Numbered from the stretch's first letter, positions 1 through 12,785 are shown. The stretch: DNA of 64,000 nt from Enoplolaimus lenunculus (GCA_030248215.1 JASANG010002100.1:230782-294781), one strand, 5' to 3'. Numbers and translations: made by a program. Notes: generated by a model not told the origin, from the sequence alone.

Positions 1-26
1 GACGCCCCTTAAAGTAACATGGACCG
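1..26. mobile_element. R2 end cut by the window start
   Basis: GACGCCCCTTAAAGTAACAT matches the R2 right end. Another short R2 end is at 15002-15035. Confidence 0.5.
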
Positions 27-182
27 AAATTTGTGTATAAAATTCAGCTAATCCTGTATAAAAAAGTTCCAGCGGTTAGACTTTTACGTGTGTGGGTCTA
101 ACACACAAAATGTCCTACCGGTGGGACTTCCATATTGAGGGTATTAACTACTGAAAACAGGAAGCAAAATGCTAGTTTTGAG

Positions 183-354
183 CAATGGCGGATCCATGGA
201 AAAGCCACCCCGGCCATGGGCCCCCCAACAGCATCTCGACAAAAATTATATAGCAATTTTATGGCAATAGTTCGTGATTTGGTGTGGGTCAAAAATAAGT
301 TTATTATCTGTAAAATTTTGTTCCCCCCATTTTGAGATCCTGGATCCGCCGCTG
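183..354. mobile_element. R10, hAT-like MITE
   Basis: Inverted ends CAATGGCGGATCCA and TGGATCCGCCGCTG. Flanks GTTTTGAG and GTTTTGGG form a 7/8 match of the 8-bp target repeat expected for hAT elements. No coding capacity. Confidence 0.8.
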
Positions 355-2976
355 GTTTTGGGTCATTGAAATTGCCTAACCAAGCCAAATGTGCACAGTA
401 ACTGCGCTATTAAAAGCAAACGATTTGCTCGCAAATAAGAAATCAATATCATATCTTGGTGTAGGCTCAAAAAACACTTACCGAATGACTGGTATATTCT
501 GGACAATATTGATTTGATTTGGTAAAACGCAAAAACATATTGAAACATTTTCATTCATTATTGAGTGAAAATAAAGAGCGAAAAAATGTTATATATTTTG
601 TTTTTTAAAATTTGGAATATATTTCCGCTGACGGATCTTTAGTTTTTGGATATACATGTTTATCTTCCATAATATTTAGTTATTGCGACGCATCAAGCCA
701 GGTGGGGCATAGGGGTACCCTTTCCCCTTGAGACTGCGTTCGCCCTCCCCCAGAGCTGCATGTGCACTTGAAGAAGTTCAAAAATGATACTGTGATTGAA
801 CCCCCCTGAGCTCAATGGATACTAGAAGTTTGGAATTGGTAGTTTTATCTGTGTAATAGTTTCATCGTCTGGATAGACTATTCGCGATTTTTTAAGTTTT
901 GAGTTACAAAAAGTGTGTTCGGCCCCTCAATCTCTTTGCTTGCGTACAACCGGTGCGAACCATGGCACTTTATGTATGCGGCTTCGAACATGCTTTCCTT
1001 ATAGTTTAATTTAGGGGTATTCATGCGATAGCGACACCCCTCTAAACAAGGAGGGTCGGCCAATACGCAACGTCCGGTGGTACATTTTGTACTATGTGGG
1101 ACCTCCAGAATTGCACACTCTTATCATTATCTACTCTTGCTATCAAATACTGGTAAATGTTTTTTAACTTATAAAAGTCAGATAACCGTAGCCCTGAAAA
1201 TAAACTGTAAGCTATTGGATGGGCACTTACATAGCAAGCGTCAAGTTTTACAATAAAATTTGAAAATAGCCCTTCATATGTTGTCTGAGTGTCTCCCAAC
1301 TAAATGCCTGCCCGGAAGCCAGGGCTGGTTCTAGAAGGATCAGCACCCCCATGAATATTTTGGCAACCCCCAAAAAAGTTACAGTTTCGCTTGTCAGTGG
1401 TCTGAATTTCTTGCTTGTTACCTCCCTAAACTTTTTAAATCCTTTTCGGAACATATATTCCCAGCCGGCGTTTGCCCAAAAATGGTCTGCTTCCAAAAAT
1501 GTGTGCTTATTTTTTAAGCTTTTCATGACCCCCTATGGACTATCATATCACCCTCAACTGTGCCAAAAACTTAGTATTTGACGCATTTTGCGGAGATAAG
1601 CCTAATGGTGTACTCGTTAACTAATTGTTTTAACACCGCTGGACTCAGCACCGAAAGCTGCGTCGAATGGTGTGTATATTCATAATTTGCCTTACTTTTT
1701 GACAATTTTTTTGCGATTTAAGGGAACATTAAACCCGTAAATATCGAATTTTTCAAAAATGCAAATTTTTGTGTGGAATGATCGGGTAAAGTCATCTAAA
1801 AAGCTCCAAACAGATATGTAAAAATTTTGAAACCTAACCATTTCTGGCAAACGTCAGCTAGGTGGAATAACGGAAAAGACGCCAGTTTTAGTCCCTTCTA
1901 GTATACCCAGTTAACTACTGTTCTGCTAACAGTACACGATGGTTCATTTTGGTTATATAGAAGGAAAAGTACGATGATATTTGCACATGAATGCACCTTT
2001 AGCTGGGGGCGCAGCAAAAGGTAACCTCGCTGGATTGCTTTTCAAACCCAATACCCCTTATATTAGGATTCTTTGCAAGGCTAAAATTGCGTTTAACTTC
2101 TTGCATATTACACGCCTTCTAACTGCAGTCTAGCAGCAGTGGCTTAGCGATGAAAAAGCTTTTAAGCACATTTGGCATAATTATAAAAAAAACCTACTCG
2201 CATCTGTTTCATAGATCGGGGTTAGAATTGCCTTTCGGTCTTGAGATGGCGCCGCTACACAGCGGTTTCACTGGTGTCAACCGTTTGGTGGTTTGGGAAC
2301 ACGGCCGTCAGCGCGTCGTTTATGTTTTGTCGGCACTACTGTGTTTTAGATGGTTATATTTTAATTAGGCTTTTTTGTCGGACGCATGTGTTGCTAAATC
2401 AACACTATTTTTGTTTTGAATTCGCTGTAAATTAGGTTAACAGGATCGCTCACAGTGCCGCGGTTACCGCCTGCATAGTACCAGCAAAACCGATCATACC
2501 AGGAAGTTTGAATATGCGTCTTCGGCGCAATTCAGGTTTAACCCTTTCTCTCATGAATATTTTCTATTTCCGCTGAGACCTACTTTGTTCAAAATAACAA
2601 TTTTTTAACGACAAAGTTTGCAATGGTTAAATGATTAGGCATAATTTGCTACAAAACCGTAAAAATTCCGGTTCCTGCATCTTTGAATGCAGGCACAGGA
2701 ACAAGAACTGGAATTGAATTTTTGCAGCAATTCCGGCCGGAACAGGAATTCCGGTTGAACCCTGCTATAAACCTATGTCATAGCCTAAGCCGATGGCTAC
2801 GGCACCGCCAATGCTCATTCTAAACCTATGCCACGCCTTTGCCTAAACCTAAGCCTAAGCTCATGAATTACTTGCGATGAATACAATTTAAATCACAAAA
2901 TCCCGAAATTACAACATCCCGCCACAAGCAAACGATACTTAGTTCACATTGAAATTTTTCAGAAAAACAGTTTTAA
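355..2976. other. Intergenic, no gene seen
   Basis: AT-rich DNA with an R11 copy (893-1140), a hAT-like stretch with CAGGGCTGGTTCTAG near 1320, an R6 end at 2541-2580, an R12 fragment at 2646-2763 and a decayed TTAGGC-type tract at 2780-2870. No convincing exon. Confidence 0.5.
893..1140. mobile_element. R11 copy, diverged
   Basis: Shares ACCATGGCACTTTATGTATG, CCCTCTAAACAAGG and ATACGCAACGTCCGGTGG with the copy at 16544-16812. Confidence 0.6.
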
Positions 2977-3314
2977 ATGAATACAAAAGATTTGTCTGCC
3001 GAGTCAAAGCTAACAAGAGGAAGCAGTTTTGCTAATAATTTTTTACTGCCAACGAGTGCGTCAGAATTTGCGGTGAGTATAAATTGAACAAAATTTACGA
3101 CAATTCGACGCCCACCAACACATCGACATACAACTCCGAACCCGACATCTCATCAACTCAACTTGTCGCTCCAGTATACCGACTACTCGACACACCTAAG
3201 CCTAAGTCGGGCTACATGTTATCAGGTCGACGGGTAGTCGTACACACTGGTGGGCGGGCGAGTTATGCGGATCGACGAGATATCGGGGTGCAAGATGTCT
3301 GCGATGCGTTGTAG
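2977..3314 (+). CDS. Possible coding exon(s), unidentified
   Basis: An ATG at 2977 opens 32 codons (MNTKDLSAESKLTRGSSFAN...) up to a good donor GCG|GTGAGT at 3073. In another frame an open stretch continues from 3039 to a TAG at 3312, including GGRASYADRRDIGVQDVCDA, with GC-rich, codon-like texture. It could be one spliced exon or two alternatives, perhaps belonging with the open frame at 5.67 kb. No family recognised. Confidence 0.25.
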
Positions 3315-3490
3315 AGTGAGAAATGGTCGTGTTGCCATCAAAAGCACTGCAGAATATTAAATTTTACGTTTATGGTACTATAATTTAGATGTTATATGCG
3401 CAGTTTCAAAACAACAACTCAGTGCTAAATTGGCACCTGTTTCGGGATATTTTGAACCCTTTAGGAATTTAACGAAAAAATGTTTATTTT

Positions 3491-3768
3491 ATAGATCTCG
3501 ACGCGCTGAGTTCAGCGGTGGAATTTTTGGGATTCAGGTCTCATGGATCAAAAGTTATGGTCGTTTAAATTTTTTTATGTTTATTATGTCAAACATGTAA
3601 AGCCGCCTGTCGGATTTGTTCAACGAATAACGCTGGTAAAGCTTATATTTTACGAAACTTTGAAAGGTCCACACTTTCTGTTCGATCTTTTACTGGATCG
3701 TAAGTTTTAAACCGTTGCATATACAACAATAAACTTGGTACCGTTGAACTCAGCTTGCCGAGATCTAT
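3491..3768. mobile_element. R13 element
   Basis: Inverted ends ATAGATCTCGACGCGCTGAG and CTCAGCTTGCCGAGATCTAT. A short end of the same kind is at 39386-39421. Confidence 0.7.
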
Positions 3769-4247
3769 AAGATAGGTAACTTTTTATTTAATTTCAATAA
3801 ATTTCAAATTCCGTTCCTTCGCCAGAAGTTACATGAACTGTGTAACGTGTAAAGTTCGCAGAACCTGCTCCTTATGGTTAGATTTTGGCCAAGATTTTGA
3901 CCGTGCTTTCATTCCGCAGTTATGCTCATGCGTCTATTAGTACTTTTCTCATATTTAATACTATGCAGTGGCGTATACAAGAAAAACGATGGTGATTTAA
4001 TTCATTTTTAGTATAAAATTTTAATCGTATGCTAAGCTTGGCTGATGAAATCGAACCCAGCACCGCCCGCCCCCCGAACTCAAATTCGCCCTTGATTATG
4101 CGGTTCAATTAAATTAATATTGTGAAATCTGTTTCTTTCCCTCTAATTTTAGTTTAATAACGCAGATCAACGCCGCCGGCAGCAGCGCAACTGTAACGCA
4201 CGACGCAAATCGAAAGTTGGTCATTGCGAAGTGTGGGTACGTGTATT

Positions 4248-4409
4248 CAATGGCGGATCCATGGGGGGCCACCCCGGCCGTGCCCCCCCCAACAGCATCT
4301 CGACAAAAATTATATAGCAATTTTATGGCAATAGTTCGTGGTTTGTGTGTGGGCGAAAAAATAAGTTTATTACCTGTGAACTTTTGGCTCCCCCCATTTT
4401 CCGCCACTG
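4248..4409. mobile_element. R10, hAT-like MITE
   Basis: Same family as 183-354, with ends CAATGGCGGATCCA and CCGCCACTG. Flanks CGTGTATT and TGTGTATT match 7/8. The right end has a short internal loss next to the terminus. Confidence 0.8.
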
Positions 4410-5099
4410 TGTGTATTGTACAATCACGGTCGTGTACAAGGGAACGGATACAACGGATGTATCCCTCCTGAAATCTGTGAATACAAGACAAAAGCACACT
4501 TTATTAGGATATAGACTAGCTTTTGGATTTTAGAGGCCTAATTTTTTGACTAAACCGGCTACCACACTGAGTACAATCAATGCTACGACTGTGCGGTACG
4601 ATGACGCCCACCTACGACTGTGTACGTCCATCCTTCCCCTGGCAGAAAATATTTTCCAAACGTTATAACAATTCAAAATCTAATTCCAAGAGCGGAGCAT
4701 ATTTGGATTGATGGTACCAAATGTACCAGCGGCGCCCGTTGTGTTGTTGCTTGACCCCCCCCCCCTTAATTTCAGAGGGTACGGCAGTCACCACTTGATC
4801 CAAACAGAAAACAGGTTTCAAGGATATAACCGGGTAACTTGAGATTAAATTGAAAATGTTCGAGCAGGCGGTTGTGTTAAATGTAACCGCTCACAGGATA
4901 CATTTTTCAAACACAAAGGGTGCCCAGATGCAGAATCCATTCTTGATTCCAGGGTTGACACCTCAAAAGGATCTTCACTGCCGTCTTTTCAAAGCAACAG
5001 ATCCTGCGTTTGGCGTAACGGCTCAAACTGAGCGCTTTTTTTGTTTTTGATCAAAAAGTTTAGTGTTAACTTTAAATCGACGACTTTCGAGTCGTCCCG

Positions 5100-5547
5100 T
5101 ACTGTAGTAACCTGAATAACAGGGGGTAATAAGACGTGGGTCCCCATTTTGAGTGTCTATCAATAGGTGTTCGTGTCCCTAATAAGAGTCTGTAGCGGAT
5201 AGAGTTACTAAGCCCTAATTGGGGTTCATAGATGTCAATAATCCCTAATTGTAGCCCGTAAATAACTCCAGGATCAAATAAAGTTGAGTTCGAAACTTTA
5301 ACGCTTAATTAAGCTTTGAAAGTACATTCGTAAGTATAACCTTGCATTATTATCGTTCAAGCTATTGACACCAGACAAATAAACTTTTAATTCAACGGAT
5401 AATTGCAGTACCGAATATATATCAGTAACGAAGGGCGGTGGAGGGTGGGTTAAAAATAAATAACAGACCATAACCGATATAACACGGGTACCCTCTGGAG
5501 ACGCCAACTAAATATCAGTCCCCCTCTTATTCACGGACACTACAGTA
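5100..5547. mobile_element. R3 element
   Basis: About 450 bp, ends TACTGTAGTAACCTGAATAA and CACTACAGTA. Internal landmarks: repeated GAGTCC phrases and ATATATCAGTAACGAAGGG. Confidence 0.8.
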
Positions 5548-5664
5548 TCCAGATGCCGTCTGTGAACACCTTCTTGAGGTGTCTGCGTAGAGCCAATTCT
5601 TTTCAGTTACGGACGAAAATGATTACATACTGTACGGCATAAAATTTCAAAAATTCTACTTCAG

Positions 5665-6384
5665 GATCGTCCGCATTCATACACCGACACCAATTTGTTC
5701 AACGTCGACAGTTCTGACGCTTCTTCGCAACCGTTCAGTCGATGCAACAAATTCGATCTTTGTTCCGATCAAATAATCGACCACACGTGTGCTCCATACT
5801 CGCTTCGTCAACCAGACGTTGAACAAACAGAATCGTTGTTAGGTTCCATTCAAACGCCTAATTCTTCAATTGTATCGTCAGTACAATACGTTTGGGGAGA
5901 TCAAAAATCATTACGAACTCGACTACGAAGACAAGCGTCACATTTGTCAACCAACAGTCGAAATTCAGTTTGCCGTGGTCATTTTAATCAGCCGGATCGA
6001 TGCCAAAGTACCACAACTCTGGTCGACCGTAACAATTTGATTGCAAGCTTGTTTCAATGGATCGTACAAGCGTTCAGATGCAACTTTCGTCGTGGAAATG
6101 TTCCGGTTAAAGAATGTAGGTGTCTTTATTTTCGAACTTTACGCAGAACTTTATTTCAGAGACAGGCCGCAAGGTATAATCGTCAGTTAGACTTTTACGA
6201 GCATAACAACAGCTCAAGCATAATTGTAGGCGTTAATTTAAGCACAAAGATGGATAAAAAACAAAAATCTAAGTATAGAACCATCAGTCTAGTGTTTGAA
6301 TTTAGTCTATTGTACGCTTGTGCAAAACGGAGTGTCCTTAACGCTAAGATGGGCCGATGTAACAATGAGAGTTTTTTCTAATTC
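5665..6384 (+). CDS. Long unidentified open frame, probably a terminal exon
   Basis: From an acceptor-like TACTTCAG at 5657-5664 a frame stays open for 239 codons to a TAA at 6379-6381, far longer than expected by chance in this AT-rich DNA. It begins DRPHSYTDTNLFNVDSSDAS. A second forward frame from about 5846 also reads like protein (RQYNTFGEIKNHYELDYEDK, then VEIQFAVVILISRIDAKVPQ), broken once by a stop at about 6038 and then open to about 6190. I cannot tell which frame is used. No family recognised. The base composition is higher in GC than the flanks, as for exons elsewhere in the window. Confidence 0.45.
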
Positions 6385-8703
6385 AAATTCTAAACTACAA
6401 AGAAGTTGAATTGATTGTAGATATTCAAATGTGATATATTGGCTAACATTTGAGTGAAAGTGGCTGATTCAGTGGGGAGTGAAAAATGCTTGTAACAGCC
6501 ATTTTTGCAGCGTCGGAAGAAGGGATTGACCGTACCATTTTATCACCAAAAAGTTTTGTGATTCGGAGAAAATTGCAACGTAAAGACCGTATCATTTTAT
6601 CACAAAAAATTCTGAGGGAAAAATTAGGGTCTTTATGTTTTTTACAGAACATTTTACTGAAGAAAAAAATTGTAAGTTCAGTAAGCTTGCACAAACTACC
6701 CTATTCTTTACAATAATAAAAAAACTTGCATGATACGCACTTCAAATCAATTAAAGTCAATATTCACTAGCGCCCAAATGTGATTACCTACAATAGTCAG
6801 AAAGCTCAGTATAGGACGGATTGTGTTAGCTCAATGTTAATACGTACTGCTGACATCCCAGAATCATATAATATGTAAAATTACGGCACCTTTCCAGGTC
6901 AAGTCCAGTTAAATCAATATATAACTACCTCGCGTAGAACTAGTTTTGCTTAAAACACGAGGGCTCTCTTATAACGATCACAGTAGCCTACGTCAAACTT
7001 TTAGGCATAGAAATTCACAGGTAATTGAATAATTACGGCATCCTTTTGGACCAAAAAAGCTGTTTTGACTTAAAAATTTAGTTTTTGAGAACATTTCTGA
7101 ACTTAGTATTCAATGTAAATTGTCCGAATTATATGTTTTGACCAAAATTTCTCATTTCGAAAACAATCCTAGACTTGAAAATTGCATAAAAAGTAAAAAT
7201 ATTTTTTATTTTGACGGAAATCCGTAGTTTTCATAACAAACTTTTGGAGGCTTAAAATTTTACAATATTTTTAATATTTTGTCTTCAACTCAAAATGTTT
7301 TGCAATTTCAATTCTAGCCTACCGAAATTTCCAAAAAAGGGATAATTTCTGAAATGTATTAGAAATGAAAAATTTATATATCTTTCAAGCTACGCTGAAA
7401 ACAATGTACCATGCCGCATAGCTCCTGCGCCCAATGCACTTATAACCAACAGCAAGTATAGCCAGTAACGGGCATGTATTGCCTACATACAACATTTCGT
7501 ACGTCACTGGCGTTTCTGTGCGGACAACCCGGGCCCTTGATCAACCAGCATTTTCTAAACCAAAATTTTGCATTACGACCTAATAAAAACTGTGTTTTGC
7601 TTCGCACCTTACATATCGCAAACTCTGAAATTGCATGTTTAACTAAAAAAATGTAAGTTTACAACTAGACAAAAGGGTTATGCATTGCAATATACACATT
7701 AGCCCTATTGCTACAAATTGTATTTATGCCAACTGCCATGGAACTGATTGACTTATATATCTGACCTGTCCATATTTTTTCTGACATACATGTGTTGTAT
7801 ATGTTTGATCTGCCCGTGTGCGTCCACAATGTTTATTGGGATACAATAACGTTGCAAAACCTAATAGATGACCAGTGATATTTTAAGGGGCGTAACAATA
7901 TAGACGAGCGTATTCAAATTCTTAAACCTAAGGTTAAACTTCAGCGTAAAAGTAGTCTAAAACTAGGCCCAAACTGCGCGAAATTAATAGCCTCTATTCT
8001 AAGCAGGGATAGACGATCTAGGTCATAAACCAAGACCCGGGACAGAGAGCTGACCAGCCAGACCGGTCATGGAAAGTCTCGGTCTCGGTCTATTTTTGGT
8101 AATCACCGAAAAAAAATTAATTATTTCTAATGCTTTTTTCTTAGTTTTTTTTGCATGTTTGTCATAGTTTCTGTGTTGTTTCGGAATATATATGCACGCA
8201 TAATTATTGCGCGACGATGAAAATTCATAGATTCATAGCGAAATCTTATTTATCTATCAAGGCACCTTCTTCAACCTCGCTCCTTCGATCGCTCGGGCCG
8301 CCTTCGGTTGCGGCCGCCCCACGCACCCCGTATAATTTTTGTCGACGATGCTGCTTGAAGGGTGACGGGGTCCAAACAAATGTTGCTCACTAAATGAATC
8401 CGCCATTGAATAGGTCGTTGTTATGGGGTTCAAAATTCATCTGCGTGAGATCTTAAGCTTTGTTAAAGCCTTTGATACCTTAGGCATGAAAGAAAGAATT
8501 GTCAGCTATGTTCTGATAATTGAAAGCCATCTAGTTGTAGATTTGAATTAACTATCTGGCTGCGGCATTTTTTGGCATCCGGGCGTACCCTGACGTGCAT
8601 TGCTGACGTACGATACCGCACGACGACGGGCGGTGACGGACGACGCCACAAGGCAAGTCCAATGCCACCGTTACAGTTATTGCCACCAGAATGAGGGAAG
8701 TGG
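6385..8703. other. Intergenic, no gene seen
   Basis: AT-rich, few recognisable repeats: an R2-like fragment at 7878-7968 and a GC-richer patch at 8270-8360 with CTCGGGCCGCCTTCGGTTGC, and a TGACG/CGACG-rich patch at 8590-8650. Confidence 0.45.
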
Positions 8704-9165
8704 GTAATGATTTTGTACCCAACCCACGCTTTACCCACGCAAACAAGAATTTTTTTACCCGCGGGTATACCCGTGCAAATAAGATCTACCCACGACCCAC
8801 GTTTTACCCGCGCCTGAAGTCAAACCAGTATATTAAACATCGCTGGAGATTCGCGCTTTAATGAAGTTTTGCGATATAGCTTAAATGAATTTTGCAAACG
8901 AAATATTACTAGAAACAACAAAATTTCAAACTCAGCTAAATAAAGCGCGGACTGAATCTGACCAAAAAATACAACAGACAACAGCACCAGGTTTTCTACC
9001 ATAAAACTTGAAAAGTTTCCGCGCGGTAATAACTATGAATTTTGCTACCCGCGTCACAAAAATCTTTACCCGCGAGTATACCCGCGCTGGAAATTCTTTA
9101 CCCGACCCGTGTTTACCTGCGGGTAAGTGTGTGTACCCGCGAGTACCCACGGGTAATGTCACATT
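8704..9165. mobile_element. R14 element
   Basis: Blocks of TACCCGCGGGTATACCCGTG at the left and CCGCGAGTACCCACGGGTAA at the right, in a mostly palindromic layout around an AT-rich middle. Related blocks at 9537-9665 and 10072-10165. Confidence 0.6.
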
Positions 9166-9279
9166 CTAATTGCCACCATTACGCATCATTAGCTTGCTAC
9201 TTTTCATCTTAAAATCTAGTTTGCCTGATGACTCACAACTAATTAAACCAAACATATAAACAACTTTATTTATTACATC

Positions 9280-9469
9280 AGTGCCTATTGTAGATGCTTT
9301 CGATTTTTCATATGAACCAAACTTGCAGTCTAGCTTGCCAATAAGAGTATATTCTGTATTGTGGCGAACGGCTAACCACTACAATTTGTTCATATTTGTT
9401 GGAAAAATCAATTTGACAAGCTATCATACAACTATTGAGCGCTATCAGTATTTTGAAAACCCACAATAA
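9280..9469 (+). CDS. Weak exon-like open frame
   Basis: After an acceptor-like TTACATCAG comes an open frame of about 62 codons beginning VPIVDAFDFSYEPNLQSS and ending at a TAA. The VDAFDF start faintly resembles the end of acyl-CoA oxidases, but the rest does not follow. It lies between two R14 blocks. May be an exon relic or chance. Confidence 0.15.
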
Positions 9470-9817
9470 CGATACACCACGGCTTTCTTATTATCCTACC
9501 GCCAACAGTTGGTTAATACTTCCAGAGGTGTAAGTGGATAAAGATTTTTTACACGCGCTGCGCTTTACTCGCGGAAGTTTTATTTTTTACCCGCGAGTAT
9601 ACCCGTGCAAAATTTCTGCGCCTGTTACCAGCCTTTACCTGCGCAAAATTTCTTTACCGTTACCCGTCTTTAACCGTTTTTTTCTTCTGCTTTCAATACA
9701 ATTGTGTAATGTTATAATACATTGATGTTAATACTTGTTACCTACTTATTTTTCACTCATACGGTAAGAACAGTTTAAAAATTCAAGTTTTTCAACGTTG
9801 TCTGCTTTCATGTTTCC

Positions 9818-10031
9818 GGCCCATGTTACTTTTAGGGGCGTCCAGGTTTCTGGTGGGTTTAGGAAAGAGTAGGTTTAGAATCTAGATTATGCTTTTTTGC
9901 TTAGTCTTAGGCTTAGGCTTAAGCTTAGGCTTAGGCTTAGGCTTAGGAACTCATTATGCAACGCTTAGGCTTAGGTTTAGGCTTAGGCATACACTAAATC
10001 TACTGTTACGCCCCTTAAATTAACATTGGCC
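9818..10031. mobile_element. R2 element
   Basis: Ends GGCCCATGTTACTTTTAGGG and CCTTAAATTAACATTGGCC; TTAGGC-type core. Confidence 0.8.
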
Positions 10032-10524
10032 ATGTTTCGTATGAAAATTTTAGGTTGGTAAAGATTTACAAATTTTTACCCGCGCTTTCAAAATTTTTAC
10101 CCTCTGATATACCCACGTCAAAATTTTCGTACCCATCTAGAGTTTACCCGCGAGTGCCCGCGGCTAGCGTGCATCCCTGGCTACATCTATTTTAAAGCCC
10201 AGCGGCTATCTCATAAAAGCCAATTTAATTTGTACAAAGAGCTGTTAAGGGCTCAACTAAAGCACCAATGGCACGCATCATTTCCCTGAGATCATTGTCA
10301 AGCTGAAACAAATCACAATAGCACCCTTAACTGGACAGCGGCAGCAGGTGTTTGTCTAATTTAATTTGTTTTTCTCAATGTTTTATGTTTATAATTTGGA
10401 ACGCGTTTGTCGCTAAAAGGCATTAACCAGTTTTGGTTATTAAATTTTGTGATACCTGTTGTAACATTCAATCGCGACTGCTGGCGGAGCCAAAGCCAGC
10501 AGCACTGAACAAAACCCGTACCGC

Positions 10525-10685
10525 GCCGTCCGTCACCCATACGGCGCCGTGCGTCACCCGTACGGCGCCGTGCGTCACCCGTACGGCGCCGTGCGTCACC
10601 CGTACGGCGCCGTGCGTCACCCGTTCGGCGCCGTGCGTCACCCGTTCGGCGCCGTGCGTCACCCGTACAGCGCCGTCGGTCACTC
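10525..10685. repeat. 21-bp GC-rich minisatellite, about 7 units
   Basis: Unit GGCGCCGTGCGTCACCCGTA, 21 bp, some units with TTC for TAC. Because 21 is divisible by 3, several frames stay open on both strands, which explains the repetitive open frames here. By far the most GC-rich spot of the window. Confidence 0.95.
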
Positions 10686-10811
10686 GTTTTGACACGATTC
10701 ACATTTTGGAATTCTCGCTTTACAATTTTAGCGTTTCTTTGTTTGGCTTGCAGCAAACAAGTTAGCTTACTTACACTAAAAATATGGCTCTCGTACACTT
10801 CCGCCAACATT

Positions 10812-11875
10812 TTACGGTCTAAGGTTTAGGGTTAGGAAAACGCTTGATAAAAACAACTCAGGCACAGACCACACAACCTTAGTCTAATAGCGTAAATGTG
10901 GTTGGAAAGTGTACAACAACCAAAACTTCGAACAGTTTTGGCTACTGTTTGCGCTAATTTTGACTTGTTGGCAAAAGTTTAGAGGCGATAAAATAAACTG
11001 ATTTTTGCAACAAACTTCGTTGTCTTTGTTTCGTATGCTTTTATCGGTTCATGCTTATGCTGAAGAGTTCAATGCAGGACCGTCTACAACGGGATACCTG
11101 GAAGGGTTTATTTTTCAAAATTTCCGGAGAGACGAAAAAAACAAGCATACTTCGAGGGGATTTAGAATATAATCTGTTGTTGCTTTCGTTGAAAACGGCG
11201 TCAAAATTCACGCACCCTGAAATGAAATCCTCCTAAAGGCTATGGTTCTAGGTTTTTTTCGTGTACAACCAGATTTGCGCTACAGAGACGTGTCGTAGTT
11301 TTGATCGCCTATCTATTTATAGCTGTGGGACATTTAATTTTCTAATGGCATTTACTTTTAGGGCAATTAGTCTTACGCTGGTATTGACGTCATTAGTCAG
11401 AGACGCGGATGCAGATGGGGAGACCGTTTTGGGGAGCGCCCCCGTCAGAAATTTTTTGAATGATAAATTCGTAAGGTCTCTACCTTTATGCCACGGTAAT
11501 TGTGTTTGGCTTCTCGCGCAGCAAATGTTGCGTTCCGCGTCAGACATTTCTGGATCCTATTCACTTCTCATTAGTGTAATTGTAATTCGGAAGTATTGTG
11601 GCGGTTTTGGTTAAAATATTGCTGGTTACAGGGTTAAAGTGACCTGGCAGCAAAATTTTCTTGAAACTGCAAATACAATTGGATAATCCTGTTTGTCGCA
11701 ATCTTCGATCCACGTATGCGAACAAAAGATTTTATTGATTGCATTAAAATATATTTTTAATCAGCCTTTAGCGATATCACTGTATTGAATAATGCAATGC
11801 AACCGATAACACTTAGTGTTATTAAACTATGCTACTCGGTGTAAGCTTCGATTTCCATGACACTACTCAAATCCT
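10812..11875. other. Intergenic, no gene seen
   Basis: Begins with TTTAGGGTTAGG, then unique AT-rich sequence and a hAT-like remnant at about 11400-11560. Open frames here look random. Confidence 0.4.
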
Positions 11876-12130
11876 CACTGTAAATTCCAGTGTGTTGATT
11901 TTAGCTCAGAATGAGCTGAATCCGCTCAAAAGCCTGACCTCTGAATTAGGTCTTTCAGAACTCAGAATTCTCAATTGATTTAGCTCATACTAAGTTTAAT
12001 TAATCAACTTACCTACAATCGTACCAGCCCAGAGTGAGTTAATAATGTTCACTGCTATTAACTCAGAAATGACCTAAAATAACTATTTCTCTCTCTGAGT
12101 CGATCAATCAACTCTCTAGAATTTACAGTG
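11876..12130. mobile_element. R4 element
   Basis: About 255 bp, ends CACTGTAAATTCCAGTG and CTAGAATTTACAGTG; body full of GAGTTGATT/AATCAACTC pairs, so it could fold into a long hairpin. Confidence 0.8.
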
Positions 12131-12552
12131 TAAAATCAAATTTTTTTAGTTATTTTTAAATTGCCAAGCCATATATTATTTGCTTCCGATTTGGGCTCGT
12201 TCGTTTTCAAATTTCTGTTCTGTGTGTCATATCGCCACAATTAGATTGAATATTGAAGACAACGTCTATTTATCAATATATAGCACTTTTTTGCTACCTG
12301 GACCCGCGCGTTCAAGAACACCAGCGCCCCATGAGCAAACATTTTTCGACAACATTAAAATATTTAATGTTGTTCTTGCTCTTGTGCTCACTAACAATTT
12401 TCCTTAGTAAATTTGAAAAGCTTTCAAACTCAATTCCATTTTGCCCTTTTTTAAGAAAAAAACAAAAGTGGAAAATAGGCGTTGCCATTTTCCACATGAT
12501 GGGCGCAGCTAAAAAAAGGATGACGCATTATATGGCTGAGTTGCATGCGTAG

Positions 12553-12785
12553 TACTGTATTGATCCGAATAAGACGGGGGGTAATAAAAGGAGGGGTCCC
12601 CATTTTGAGTCCCAATCAATACGAGTCCGTATCCCTAATAAGAGTCCGTAAGCGAACAGAGTCCCTAAATCATAATTTGAGTCCATATATAAATGTCAAT
12701 TATGCCTTACTGTAGCGCATAAATGAATCCAGGACCAAATAATTTGAGTTTGAAACGTTTTTTGGACGCTTAATATTTGCTGGTT
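12553..12785. mobile_element. R3, half element
   Basis: Starts TACTGTATTGATCCGAATAA and is lost after GAAACGTTTTTTGGACGC. Confidence 0.7.

Noticed and set aside
10361-10810. 149-codon repeat protein (RRRTGDA units) and its sense partners
   Set aside because: The open frames come from the 21-bp minisatellite period and lie in several frames on both strands at once.
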